From Fervidobacterium changbaicum (GTDB taxonomy: Bacteria > Thermotogota > Thermotogae > Thermotogales > Fervidobacteriaceae): 64,000 nt of DNA. This document shows, piece by piece, positions 17,857-26,798 of this stretch. Numbering within the stretch: position 1 is the first letter of the stretch; every line of letters begins with the position of its first letter. The notes under the pieces were generated by a model. The model did no database searches, was not told the DNA's origin, and worked only from the letters and a program-made list of their open reading frames with translations. The stretch spans positions 1 to 64,000 of the forward strand of contig NZ_CP026721.1 of assembly GCF_004117075.1 (NCBI RefSeq), written 5' to 3'. Made by a program: the position numbers and the translations under genes.

Positions 17857-18498
17857 CCTTTCGACTCTTTCAAGTTCTTCCGTTTCCCTATCTTTATTGT
17901 CCTTAAAGCCTTCGTCCTTTATTTCAAAGCTGTGTCCTTGCGTTCCATCAGAGACTCACTTAATATCAAAGTCTCTCATGTCGCTATCTACAAGTGGATC
18001 CTTAAGTTGTCTTGTTTCTTTTCCATCCTCGTTCCTGTAGATGCTTTCAAAGTCCATGGTGATGAAACTGTCGTTGTGTTTAAATCCAAAAAGTACTACG
18101 TTTGGTTCTTAGTTGAGCACAATTCGAATCTTATTGTTGCTTGGCATGTGTCTAAGTATCGTGATATGGGTCAGGTGAAGATATTGTTAGAGAAGTTCTT
18201 TGGTAACAACGAAAGAGAAATCGAACTAATCACTGATGGACTTGGTGCGTATGGTGCAGTGAAGATACTATACAAGAATATCAACCATATAGTTGTGAGA
18301 CTTGGGCAGAACAATCAATGTGAATCTAAATTTTCGTTATTCCAAGACTTTGTACGAGCCAAGCGTGGATTTAAGAATATTGACAATCTTCCAATGTACG
18401 TAAACAGCTTTTGTGTAGTGAGAAATCTCTTGAAACTGAACGGGAATGATATTGCGCGTGTTATGAGTGTTCTATTGTCTTCCATCACTACAAGTTAA
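17857..18498 (+). pseudogene. 5'-truncated second transposase copy
   Basis: The last two-thirds of a transposase closely related to its neighbour, starting at a point equal to about residue 97. It lacks the zinc-finger part but keeps HGDETVV, TDGLGAY and QCESKFS. It is in frame with the first gene (offset 648 bases) and is separated from it only by the TAA at 17848-17850. Differences include L to V after DETVV, D to N in EHDSN, T to E in NNERT, and ICV to MSV near the end. An internal ATG at 17932 has no ribosome binding site. Confidence 0.9.
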
Positions 18499-18505
18499 CA
18501 GCATC

Positions 18506-18513
18506 CCTTCTTC
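18506..18513. repeat. Right target-site duplication of the first IS6-like element
   Basis: CCTTCTTC, identical to 16809-16816. It directly follows the outer right inverted repeat, not the internal end at 17857, showing that the composite unit as a whole is flanked by the duplication. Confidence 0.9.
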
Positions 18514-18524
18514 TTTAACTTTGA

Positions 18525-18857
18525 TTATTCATCTTTAATGGCATTACTGACTGTCTCGTAGATTCTTATGATTCTATCTAGACCAGTTACCTCGAATAAT
18601 GTTCGAATATTCTTGTTGGGGGCAACAATCTTTAGATATCCGTCCTGTAAAACCAATCTTTTATAAATACCGACAAGAATACCTAAACCATAGCTGTCAA
18701 TATTCGTGGCGTGTGTCATATCCAGTATTACGTACTTTTTTCCATTCTCTAAGAATTCAGAGATAACCCAGTCCTTAAAACTTTGCGCATTTTGTATATC
18801 GATAGATCCACCAATCTTAATGACCACAGCTTTTCCATGTTCGGTGTATGTGTACAT
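18525..18857 (-). CDS. STAS-domain anti-sigma factor antagonist
   Basis: Single STAS domain of about 110 residues, like SpoIIAA or RsbV. The phosphorylation site is in ATNIDSYGLGIL (S55 from the chosen start). Such proteins switch partners by serine phosphorylation from a kinase/anti-sigma factor; no kinase or phosphatase gene is near. The ATG at 18857 has GAGGTGAT seven bases upstream; GTG 18869 overlaps that site. It was probably upstream of yhhQ in one transcript before the IS insertion. Confidence 0.88.
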   Translation of the reverse strand: MYTYTEHGKAVVIKIGGSIDIQNAQSFKDWVISEFLENGKKYVILDMTHATNIDSYGLGILVGIYKRLVLQDGYLKIVAPNKNIRTLFEVTGLDRIIRIYETVSNAIKDE

Positions 18858-18903
18858 AGTTTGTATCACCTCTTTCCACCAATTATGCCGAATCTACATA
18901 ATA

Positions 18904-20277
18904 TTAAGAACGCGAAAGAGCATAGACCAAATAGATCGCTATGCTTGTTGTGAATAATGTGAGCACAGCAACAAAGAAAGTTTCTTTCACAAATATTTTG
19001 TTGTTCATTTCTATACCGTATAGTTTCAGTATCCTTGACCACATGATACCTGCCAACGCACCTATGAGTGTTATGTTTCCACCTATGTTTGAACCAACAA
19101 CAAGGCTCATAGCGTAGTTTATTGGCTTTTTGTGTAATGCTTGCGCAAAGAATATAGTCATTGGCTGGTTTATCATCACGTTCGCAGCGAAAGCTGTAAT
19201 AAACGTCGTCAATACGGTGCCAACTAGTTCGTTTTTGAAGTTAAAAAGCGAGCCTACGTATTTCGTTATTCCAAACCTTGTAAAAATATGCACAAATACA
19301 AAGAACGTTAACACCATCGGTAGCATCTTCCAAGGGACTCGTCTTAATGTATCAACTAAGAAAGTAAGGTTGTAATCAAACCTTCCGACTTCAACTACGA
19401 CTTCATCTCTTTCAGAAAGTACATCTGAGAAGGCCGTATTCAGAAGAAGATATATCCCTGAAAATATCAAAATTGCCTTCCAAAGTTGTAGACCAATCAA
19501 ATCACCTATCGCTATTGTAATAAAGAACAACATAAAAAATCCGCTTGATAAAAAAGCATAGCGTTTGTCTTTGATTGCGTTTTGAAGTTCTACTCCATTT
19601 TCACTACTTTCGAGTGTAATGGTAATTTCTTTGGGTAGTGTATTTCTATATTTGAGATAAAAAGCAATGAACGATGTAATTATAGCTACAATCGTTGGAA
19701 AAAACATCAGTTTTGCGTATCCAAAAAAGGTAAGTGAATAAGCTTGAGCTACTATAACATTAGTTGGATTCCCAATGTAAAAGAACATACTCCAAGTATT
19801 TGATGCAAAGAAGACAGAAATCAAATACGGTATCGGATTAATTCCTGCGTACTGGCTTATGTAAACGATAATAGGCGTAAGTGTCAAAGTCACGATATCG
19901 TTAGATGTAAAGATCGTAAGTACACCAGCAATAAGGACGAGATTTACAAACAGCTTTTTCCCCGTCTTGGAAACGCTTGCAAATCTGTACGCAATGAGCT
20001 TAAGGACTCCGGAAGCATCGAGAGAACCACATATGTAAGCCGAACCAAAGAATATTATCAGTATCTGCCAGGGAACTATATTCATCTGCGGCATTATAGC
20101 TGTCTTTATGGTCGTTAACGACGCAATGCCTGAGGCTATCAACAATCCAAGTACTCCTAAGGATACTCTTGCGTAGTCTAAAACTACTCTCTTGTTTCTA
20201 AAAACAACTTCAGGCTCTTTTATAACAAGATACACGGTAGCGAAAAACAGATGAATCGTGATTATCGTTGCTATCAT
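18904..20277 (-). CDS. SLC13/ArsB-type permease (ion transporter superfamily)
   Basis: About 457 residues with some eleven hydrophobic segments. The family signature is the pair of half-helix loops, TSNDIVTLTLTPI in the first half and GSNIGGNITLIGALAG in the second, with FYIGNPTNVIVAQ between. Members move arsenite, citrate, dicarboxylates or sulfate; the substrate is not evident. ATG 20277 has GGGTGAT upstream; GTG 20286 is the alternative. It follows the SUF genes on the same strand after a 35-bp gap. Confidence 0.85.
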   Translation of the reverse strand: MIATIITIHLFFATVYLVIKEPEVVFRNKRVVLDYARVSLGVLGLLIASGIASLTTIKTAIMPQMNIVPWQILIIFFGSAYICGSLDASGVLKLIAYRFASVSKTGKKLFVNLVLIAGVLTIFTSNDIVTLTLTPIIVYISQYAGINPIPYLISVFFASNTWSMFFYIGNPTNVIVAQAYSLTFFGYAKLMFFPTIVAIITSFIAFYLKYRNTLPKEITITLESSENGVELQNAIKDKRYAFLSSGFFMLFFITIAIGDLIGLQLWKAILIFSGIYLLLNTAFSDVLSERDEVVVEVGRFDYNLTFLVDTLRRVPWKMLPMVLTFFVFVHIFTRFGITKYVGSLFNFKNELVGTVLTTFITAFAANVMINQPMTIFFAQALHKKPINYAMSLVVGSNIGGNITLIGALAGIMWSRILKLYGIEMNNKIFVKETFFVAVLTLFTTSIAIYLVYALSRS

Positions 20278-20311
20278 CCATATCACCCGTCGGACGATGA
20301 AGATAGAAAAA

Positions 20312-21259
20312 TCACATAAGAAGGCCCTTAATAATCAGCTCAGTAGCTTCATCTTCTGTCAATCCTTTTGCCATAAGTGTTTCAAGTTGCTTCTCACTTA
20401 CACGGCCTATCGAAGCTTCATGGGTCAACTCTGCAAGGTCATTTGTTATTTTTAGAATAGGGGTAGTTGATACCACAACTTTTTCGCCTTTTGTAATTTC
20501 CTCACAAGAGATGTGAGCTCTGGAATAAGGTGCGTTGCCGTAAGCTTCGTTTAGAACATTTACTTTAGATTCATCAAGTCCGACAACAACAGTCTTGGCA
20601 AGGCCCCTCGCTCTTTCTCCATTTAGATAAACTACTTCGTTTATGTCCACTTCATCATTCTTGGAAGCTTTTACTTTGCTGACAAGTTCACCTACGGCAT
20701 TTTCTTTTAAGGTTAGGTTCATTTTCACTTCCAGTCTTCCGACTCTTGTCTTTGTAAGGTGGAACGTATTCCTGTATACTCCACCATTTTCAACTACAGC
20801 ATTAGTTGTTGTCTTAAGCGTTATTGTCCCCGCATCACTATGGTAATGTTCATCGTTATATTCCATGATGGCTCCTTCTTCGACAACTACGTTGGAAACG
20901 GCTTCGTGTGTGAATTCCTCAGCTTGCGGAAAAACGCAGTGAGCGGTGAATTTAACCTTGGCGTTTTTCTTCACTCTTATGTTGAACACAACACGCTGGT
21001 AGCCCTTCTTTTCTAAATAGCCTGTGCAAACATGAATAGGAAACGGAATTTGGACATTCTCCTCTATTTCCATATCGACCTGGACACCATCTTGCATTGT
21101 TGTGGGAACTAATTTCAAACCTGGGACGTTGTTAAGACCTATTACACGGTTACCGCTTATTATGATTGAAGCTATCCTTTTATCCATAAAGTTCGAAGCA
21201 TCAGTTCCAAGTTTTTCCGCTGTTTTAACAATTGCCTCAAATTCCTTTTTCACATCCAT
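20312..21259 (-). CDS. SufB/SufD-like Fe-S cluster assembly scaffold
   Basis: 315-residue SufBD-family protein, shorter than E. coli SufB (about 495). The conserved C-terminal block is clear: TNDLAELTHEASIGRVSEK followed by LMAKGLTEDEATELIIKG. It also carries the right-handed beta-helix repeats in the middle. With the adjacent SufC-like ATPase it would form a minimal scaffold complex. No SufS, SufU or SufE gene is in the window. The length and two-gene layout fit the simple SMS/SUF type described in archaea and deep-branching bacteria. Confidence 0.9.
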   Translation of the reverse strand: MDVKKEFEAIVKTAEKLGTDASNFMDKRIASIIISGNRVIGLNNVPGLKLVPTTMQDGVQVDMEIEENVQIPFPIHVCTGYLEKKGYQRVVFNIRVKKNAKVKFTAHCVFPQAEEFTHEAVSNVVVEEGAIMEYNDEHYHSDAGTITLKTTTNAVVENGGVYRNTFHLTKTRVGRLEVKMNLTLKENAVGELVSKVKASKNDEVDINEVVYLNGERARGLAKTVVVGLDESKVNVLNEAYGNAPYSRAHISCEEITKGEKVVVSTTPILKITNDLAELTHEASIGRVSEKQLETLMAKGLTEDEATELIIKGLLM

Positions 21260-21271
21260 ACTTTCATCTCC

Positions 21272-22006
21272 CTATTTCCCGAGTTCGTTATTTTGAGGAA
21301 TATTCGGATGTGTACAAGCTTCACAGGTATTTCGGAATGCGTTTAAGACATTTTCTGTTTTACCGTGCATTAAAACCTTGCCAGCGCATATTAGATAACC
21401 GTAGTCTGTGTTGTAAGCCATCTCTTCTCTGTGTGTTATTATAATTGGTGTTCCACCATATTGCGCGATGTAATTAACAACATCGTTGATTATGTTCAAG
21501 CTCATCAAGTCGATCCCGGAATCCGGTTCGTCTAATATCGCGTATCTTGGTTTTAGCAATATTATTGATGCCAACTCTACGCGCTTTCTTTCTCCACCAC
21601 TCAGCGTTTTGTCAACAAACCTTTTAAGATAAAGATTGGGATTGAGCCCTACGAACTCCATTGCCTCGATAACCTCGTTTTTTTGGAGTGCGAGTTTCCC
21701 ACCTAATGTCAGGTAACTTTCTATGGTCATTCCCTCAAATCTTGCAGGCTCTTGCCACATTAAGGTAATTCCAAGCTTGGCTCTTTCTGTTACTGTTAAA
21801 CTGGTAATGTCCTTGCCGTCAAGCATGATTTTCCCTTTGTAGGGTTTGTACGAACTCAGCCCCATTATAACGTATCCTATCGTGCTCTTTCCTGCACCGT
21901 TTGTTCCAATTACTGCGTATTTATAACCTGGTAAAAACTTCATAGTCACATCACTTAGTATCTCTTTTTCATTAGTTCTGTAGGATATCTCAACCAGCTC
22001 TAACAT
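21272..22006 (-). CDS. sufC: SufC-like ABC ATPase
   Basis: ABC ATPase of 244 residues with Walker A GTNGAGKST, Q-loop LMWQEPARFEG, signature LSGGERKRVE, Walker B YAILDEPDSGID and the switch His in IITHRE. The DEPDSGID form with the preceding Q-loop is typical of SufC. ATG 22006 follows GAGGTGA; a TTG at 22027 is upstream of that site. The downstream SufB-like gene begins 12 bp later. The C-terminal tail carries two cysteines (NTCEACTH), which is unusual for SufC and might bind metal. Confidence 0.9.
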   Translation of the reverse strand: MLELVEISYRTNEKEILSDVTMKFLPGYKYAVIGTNGAGKSTIGYVIMGLSSYKPYKGKIMLDGKDITSLTVTERAKLGITLMWQEPARFEGMTIESYLTLGGKLALQKNEVIEAMEFVGLNPNLYLKRFVDKTLSGGERKRVELASIILLKPRYAILDEPDSGIDLMSLNIINDVVNYIAQYGGTPIIITHREEMAYNTDYGYLICAGKVLMHGKTENVLNAFRNTCEACTHPNIPQNNELGK

Positions 22007-22032
22007 CCTTTTCACCTCGTCCAACAATTTTA

Positions 22033-22773
22033 TTATCCTATTTTGACTATTTTTCCATTTTCGAACTTGGCTATTAATCGAAAATGATCTATCATCTGAC
22101 AGAATTCCAAATCTTTCTCAAAGCCCAGTTCCCGCAACCTGTGTGCGTGCTCTCCTGAAAAATCTGGACGTTTCAGTGATTCCCAGAGTTTTAACGCTAT
22201 AATGGAGCTATCTGACAACCGGTGAGAACGTTTTCTAACAATTCCAAAAATAATCGCTCCTGCAACTTGGATGTCTTCGTAAGATGCTTCACCGTTGTTC
22301 CCAGCACAAATAATCGCAATATTTGTATAAGCGTCGTAACCGCTGAGCATGTTGACCACCGAACTTAAATTGAGGAAAGAAGCTAATAGAACTTTCTGAG
22401 CTATCCTTGAAGCACTGAGTATAGAACTAGTTCCGTTTGTTGTAGTCAGAATAACAGTTTTTTCCTTTACGGTTTTTTCATCGTACTCGAAAGGAGAATT
22501 CCCCAAATCGAAACCTTCAATCTTCTGTCCTCCTCGTTCACCACCCAGAAGATAACCTGGGTTATAATACTTCAGACTCAAGGCTTGCGCGATATCTGAA
22601 ACTGGTATAACACATGTTGCACCATTCGATAAGGCAGTAATTATCGTAGAAGTTGCACGTAGTACATCAATTACTACCGAAATATCGAAATATTTAATCA
22701 CGTCAGGTACTTCCGAATCTATTTTCCGTTCAAATAACTCCACTTCTTTGTAGTTGAAGAACGTGTAAAGCAA
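22033..22773 (-). CDS. comB: 2-phosphosulfolactate phosphatase family (ComB-like)
   Basis: About 246 residues. VVIDVLRATSTIITALSNGA is the family's N-terminal signature, followed by LGGERGG, FDLGNSPFEY and TTTNGT, all characteristic of ComB. In methanogens the enzyme makes sulfolactate for coenzyme M; in other organisms its role is open, and no other coenzyme M gene is here. I take TTG 22773 as the start because GAGGTGAT lies just upstream and no ATG is available. That site is the 3' arm of a terminator-like hairpin. Confidence 0.82.
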   Translation of the reverse strand: MLYTFFNYKEVELFERKIDSEVPDVIKYFDISVVIDVLRATSTIITALSNGATCVIPVSDIAQALSLKYYNPGYLLGGERGGQKIEGFDLGNSPFEYDEKTVKEKTVILTTTNGTSSILSASRIAQKVLLASFLNLSSVVNMLSGYDAYTNIAIICAGNNGEASYEDIQVAGAIIFGIVRKRSHRLSDSSIIALKLWESLKRPDFSGEHAHRLRELGFEKDLEFCQMIDHFRLIAKFENGKIVKIG

Positions 22774-22811
22774 AAAAATCACCTCAGAGACAATTATACA
22801 CCTCTGAGGTG
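22773..22811 (-). terminator. Intrinsic terminator whose stem contains the comB ribosome binding site
   Basis: On the minus strand a perfect 10-bp stem CACCTCAGAG/CTCTGAGGTG with a 12-base loop is followed by ATTTTTTTG. The 3' arm includes GAGGTGA, the ribosome binding site of the ComB-like gene, and the U-run runs into its TTG start. The loop contains TATAAT. The element ends transcripts from the GGDEF-EAL gene and may also control comB. Confidence 0.75.
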
Positions 22812-22927
22812 GGATTAAGTGAAAAACGTATTGTAGCAATTAGTACAGAGTATTAATTTTTCGTAAATTTAGACCTTTCGTGTAAAACCTTGGTAAAATC
22901 ATCAACAGACATAGGTTTACCAAAGTA

Positions 22928-25492
22928 CTAACCTTGGAACAACTTGTAACCGATCATCGTCAATATTTCGAGCTGCTTTTCATTTTCTACTCCTTCAGGA
23001 ATCGCATCTAAGTTGAATGACCTTGCGATGTTGTAGACTGCCTCTAGTATTTTTATTGAGCGTGAATCTTCCGGAATTCGCGATACAAACGACCTGTCGA
23101 CTTTTATCTTTTTCAAAGGTAGTACTGTTAAGTATGATAATGAAGAGTAACCGGTTCCGAAGTCATCTATACACAGCTGGCAACCAAAGTTCAAAAGCTT
23201 CTCAACATTGCTCTTCACCGTTTGGTTCATGTCGATAAGTATGTTTTCGGTAAATTCAATAACTATCTTTTTTGGTTTTATCTCATAAGCAGAAATGATT
23301 TCAATGAAGCGTTCAGCCATATTTGGATGTCTTAGCTGAACTGGGCTAACATTTACATCGACAAATGCTATAGAATCGTCGTTACTAGCCATGAACTCAC
23401 AGACTTGCCTTAGCACTTCTTCACCAACAGATATAATCATTCCGTTTTCTTCTAAAAATTTTATAAAATCAAGCGGTGGGACTATAGAACCGTCTTTTTT
23501 TAGCCAGCGTAGAAGCGCCTCTGCTCCAACTATTTCTGAATAAGAGTTACAAATAGGTTGCAAGAAGATCTTGAGCTCGCCATTGAAAACAGCTTCTTTC
23601 AACGCCCGCTCCTTTGTTGCTAATTCTTGGAGTTCGTTGTCAATAAGAGCACTGTAATAAACCGTGCCATCTCTTGAAGACTTTGCTCGTGAAAGTGCGA
23701 GGTTAAGCTTTCTCAATACGTCTTCGGCATTGTCCATCGAGCTAAAGATATGTATCCCTGTTGAAAACTTTATCTCCAAGATTTCGCTATTTACATTGTA
23801 GAACTTTCTTAATTCTGCTTCAAGTTTTCCTACAATGTTTGCAACAGTTGCTTTTGCCTGCTTATAGTCTTTTCCAACTTTTTCGAGCAAGATCCAAAAT
23901 TCATCCGCATAAGGTCTTCCTATAGTGTCTCCCTCTCGAAGAACTTGTTTTAATCTTTTTGCAATTTCTCTTAGCAACTCATCCCCAAAGCTATGTCCCC
24001 TGGTACTGTTGAAAAGGGAGAAATCCCTGATATCTATGGCGATAACTGCGTTGTAATCATCTATCGAAGAGAACTCAATCGTTGAGGATAGCTTTCTTAT
24101 GAAATAGTGTCTTGAATAAAGTCCTGTTAGTGGGTCCCTTTGCAGAACATTTCTTGCGATGTTCATAGCTTCCCTTTCAGCGGTGATATCAGTGTATATT
24201 GCGTATATAAGCACTTCTTCGTCGGTTTCAATTACGGAGACAGTAATCCTAACATCAACCAGCGTACCATCTTTTCTTCGCCTTGTCGTTTCAACTCTCA
24301 AGAATTTTTGCTCAAGAACTAAATTTCTAAGTTTATCAGACTCTGTTTCCAAATCTTTTGGCAATATTAACTCATCAATAGGTTTTGCGAGAACTTCTTC
24401 CTTGCTATAACCAAACATAGTAAGAAATTGGTTGTTGCACTCCTTGACTATCCCATCTTTGTCCAATATCACAGCACCATCAGGGATGTTTTCGAAAAGT
24501 GTTTTAAAAAATGCTTGGGTTTTTTCTATGTGCCTCTTTGAAGCAATTTCACTGGTTACATCCTTTAGAATAACAAGCACTGTACCATCTTTTTCGTATT
24601 CGGTTGTGGAAATACTAAGAAACTTGTTATTTTCGAAAATAATCTCACCGTTTTTCTTGATTAAATTTCTTATCTTTGCTTCTACTCTCCCAATTGTAGC
24701 TTCTCTTCCCAAACCAAGATGTTGTGAGGCAGATTCATTCATATCAAGAACACGTCCGTTAACACTATCAACTACAATATACCCATCTTTGGAGTATTCG
24801 TACGCTTTAAACCTTGCTGAGAGCAAAATTCTTCGCCATGCGTAATTTATGGTCAAGAGATTTAAAAACATTACTGTATGCGATAGAATAAACGAAAGCA
24901 GCGTGTAGTTAAAATTTGCGAGATATACCGCAACTGTGCCAGACATGCCAAATATAAATATTAAGATGGTGCGTTTCTTCGTTTTCTCGTCAAGCTTCTT
25001 ACTCTCAAATATGTATTTAGCAGCCAATGAGAGCAATATTACAGCGAAAATGAAGTATGTCCAAGGAATAAACGAACCATGCGGCCTAATTTTTTCTGGA
25101 CCGTAAAATACAGTCTTTACCTCGCCAGACCAAAATAACTTGTGGTATTCGTTAGTGAGTGCTAAAATTAAATAAAGTGTTGGAATGGTATATAGAAATA
25201 ACATCTTATTTTTGGACTTTTCTGTTCCTGAAAAATCCAAAGTAAATGAAAACACGGCAACCGGTAAGTAAAGTAAAAGTATGTCCTGAAATTTTTCTAA
25301 TAACAAGATGTTAGTTACTTCGTATTTGAAAAACTCTGTACAACTAAATAGCAATACGTGCACAGCAACATGAAGAGCACCTTTTGAAATTCTGTAAACC
25401 TTTCTATCTAAAGCATACGCAAAGTTTACAACAGATACAAGTACACCTATCATGGCCAATATTTTGTTGACAATCAACGTAATATCAACCAC
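22928..25492 (-). CDS. Membrane PAS-GGDEF-EAL protein, shortened by an in-frame TAG
   Basis: 854 residues. The N-terminal quarter has about seven hydrophobic helices, as in the 7TM input module of some sensor proteins; two PAS-like regions follow (roughly 235-440). The GGDEF domain starts at RDPLTGLYSRHYF but its active-site motif is RPYADEF, so it probably binds without making c-di-GMP. The EAL domain keeps EALLRW, NVSPVQL, EFTEN, DDFGTGYSS, KIKVD and EGVEN, so c-di-GMP hydrolysis is plausible. Translation stops at TAG (22930-22928) directly after FQG; the next codons read YFGKPMSVDDFTKV and end at TAA, 24 codons on. Confidence 0.9.
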   Translation of the reverse strand: MVDITLIVNKILAMIGVLVSVVNFAYALDRKVYRISKGALHVAVHVLLFSCTEFFKYEVTNILLLEKFQDILLLYLPVAVFSFTLDFSGTEKSKNKMLFLYTIPTLYLILALTNEYHKLFWSGEVKTVFYGPEKIRPHGSFIPWTYFIFAVILLSLAAKYIFESKKLDEKTKKRTILIFIFGMSGTVAVYLANFNYTLLSFILSHTVMFLNLLTINYAWRRILLSARFKAYEYSKDGYIVVDSVNGRVLDMNESASQHLGLGREATIGRVEAKIRNLIKKNGEIIFENNKFLSISTTEYEKDGTVLVILKDVTSEIASKRHIEKTQAFFKTLFENIPDGAVILDKDGIVKECNNQFLTMFGYSKEEVLAKPIDELILPKDLETESDKLRNLVLEQKFLRVETTRRRKDGTLVDVRITVSVIETDEEVLIYAIYTDITAEREAMNIARNVLQRDPLTGLYSRHYFIRKLSSTIEFSSIDDYNAVIAIDIRDFSLFNSTRGHSFGDELLREIAKRLKQVLREGDTIGRPYADEFWILLEKVGKDYKQAKATVANIVGKLEAELRKFYNVNSEILEIKFSTGIHIFSSMDNAEDVLRKLNLALSRAKSSRDGTVYYSALIDNELQELATKERALKEAVFNGELKIFLQPICNSYSEIVGAEALLRWLKKDGSIVPPLDFIKFLEENGMIISVGEEVLRQVCEFMASNDDSIAFVDVNVSPVQLRHPNMAERFIEIISAYEIKPKKIVIEFTENILIDMNQTVKSNVEKLLNFGCQLCIDDFGTGYSSLSYLTVLPLKKIKVDRSFVSRIPEDSRSIKILEAVYNIARSFNLDAIPEGVENEKQLEILTMIGYKLFQG

Positions 25493-25596
25493 TCCTCATG
25501 TGCTGCTTTCTTAAGTTCTTTGAAACTATTTCCAAAAGAAATTATACCATATCTTAAATCAAACTTGTGTGATATGACGTGGAAAAATTGTAAAAT

Positions 25597-25634
25597 TAGG
25601 ATAAAATATCCTATCAAGTGCTTTAATTTATAAT
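25597..25634 (+). promoter_or_regulatory. Promoter and palindromic operator candidate of the malic enzyme gene
   Basis: TAGGATA-AAA-TATCCTA (25597-25613) is a perfect 7-bp inverted repeat. TATAAT follows at 25629-25634, and the palindrome covers the place of the -35 box. A repressor bound there would block the promoter. No regulator gene adjoins, so the binding protein is unknown. Confidence 0.5.
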
Positions 25635-25656
25635 CACTAAGCAGGGGGTGTCATCG

Positions 25657-26778
25657 ATGGGACCGTTGGACATTCATAGATTGTTGCAAGGAAAGTACAA
25701 AATAACCGTGCCATTGGAAGTTACGGAAGAAAATCTCAAATACCTTTATACACCAGGAGTTGCAGAAGTTGCAATGGAGTGTGCAAGAGAGCCAAGTAAT
25801 GCTTTCATATATACAAGGCGAAAACGCGTAATAGCAGTTGTAAGTGACGGGAGCGCAGTTCTTGGACTGGGAAACATTGGACCGTACGGAGCATTACCTG
25901 TCATGGAAGGAAAGGCGATGCTTTTTAAGGAATTTGGAAACTTGGATGCATTTCCGATATGTCTCGGTACTCAGAATACGGAAGAAATAATAAGCATTGT
26001 AAAAGCACTTGAACCTTCGTTTGGCGGGATAAATTTAGAAGACATTTCCGCACCAAGATGCTTCGAGATACTGAAACATTTGGATAGTGAAACTTCAATC
26101 CCCGTATTTCACGATGATCAACAAGGGACAGCTGTAGTTGTACTTGCGGGATTGCAAAATGCACTAAAATTGGCTGGTAAGAGAATATCCGATGTAAAGA
26201 TAGTGGTGAATGGAATCGGTGCTGCAGGGTATAATATCACCAAACTACTTCTAGAATACGGTGCGAAGAACGTATATCCTTGTGACGTGTACGGATTACT
26301 GAATGAATCCACAGCTTTACACGAGTATCATCTAGAAATATCCAGGTTAACTAATCCAAAGAATATAAGTGCAACGCTCAAAGAGTGTTTAAAAGACGCA
26401 GATGTCTTTATTGGGGTTTCGAAAGGTAATCTACTGACAGGCGAGGATATTAAACAAATGGCAAAGAATCCCGTAATATTTGCCTTAGCAAATCCGACAC
26501 CAGAGATAATGCCTGATACAGCTTATGAAAACGGTGCGTTCATTGTTGCAACAGGTAGATCTGATTTTCCAAATCAGGTGAATAATCTCCTTGCATTTCC
26601 AGGAATTATGCGAGCTGCGGTAGAAAAACAAAGAAAGATTACACATACCATACTCTTGAAAGCGGCTGAAATCATATCAAAAACTGTGGAGCCAAGCAGA
26701 TACATGATACTCCCTAAAGCAACCGATAGAAGATTGCACGAAATGCTTTATAAGGGTCTAATCGAAATTTTTGATTAG
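25657..26778 (+). CDS. NAD(P)-dependent malic enzyme
   Basis: 373-residue short-type malic enzyme that oxidatively decarboxylates malate to pyruvate. The signatures are YTPGVAEV, the NAD/substrate region VSDGSAVLGLGNIGP, the metal-binding EDISAPRCFEI and FHDDQQGTA, and the Rossmann turn VVNGIGAAGYN. ATG 25657 has GGGGGTG upstream; GTG 25648 overlaps that site. The next gene lies 20 bp downstream and is unrelated in function. Confidence 0.93.
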   Translation: MGPLDIHRLLQGKYKITVPLEVTEENLKYLYTPGVAEVAMECAREPSNAFIYTRRKRVIAVVSDGSAVLGLGNIGPYGALPVMEGKAMLFKEFGNLDAFPICLGTQNTEEIISIVKALEPSFGGINLEDISAPRCFEILKHLDSETSIPVFHDDQQGTAVVVLAGLQNALKLAGKRISDVKIVVNGIGAAGYNITKLLLEYGAKNVYPCDVYGLLNESTALHEYHLEISRLTNPKNISATLKECLKDADVFIGVSKGNLLTGEDIKQMAKNPVIFALANPTPEIMPDTAYENGAFIVATGRSDFPNQVNNLLAFPGIMRAAVEKQRKITHTILLKAAEIISKTVEPSRYMILPKATDRRLHEMLYKGLIEIFD

Positions 26779-26798
26779 TTGACATGGAGGTGGAAAAG

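Larger units (their letters stand above)
16817..18505 (+). mobile_element. IS6-like element with an extra partial copy joined to its right end
   Basis: The outer ends are perfect 12-bp inverted repeats, GATGCTGTTAAC on the left and GTTAACAGCATC on the right, and the whole unit is bracketed by the 8-bp direct repeat CCTTCTTC. Inside is a complete transposase gene ending at 17850, an internal end GTTAACAGGATC (17846-17857), and then a second copy of the last 648 bp. The two 648-bp segments are equal in length but differ at a number of bases, many of them silent. The unit therefore looks like two related elements fused before or after insertion, not a fresh duplication. Confidence 0.9.
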
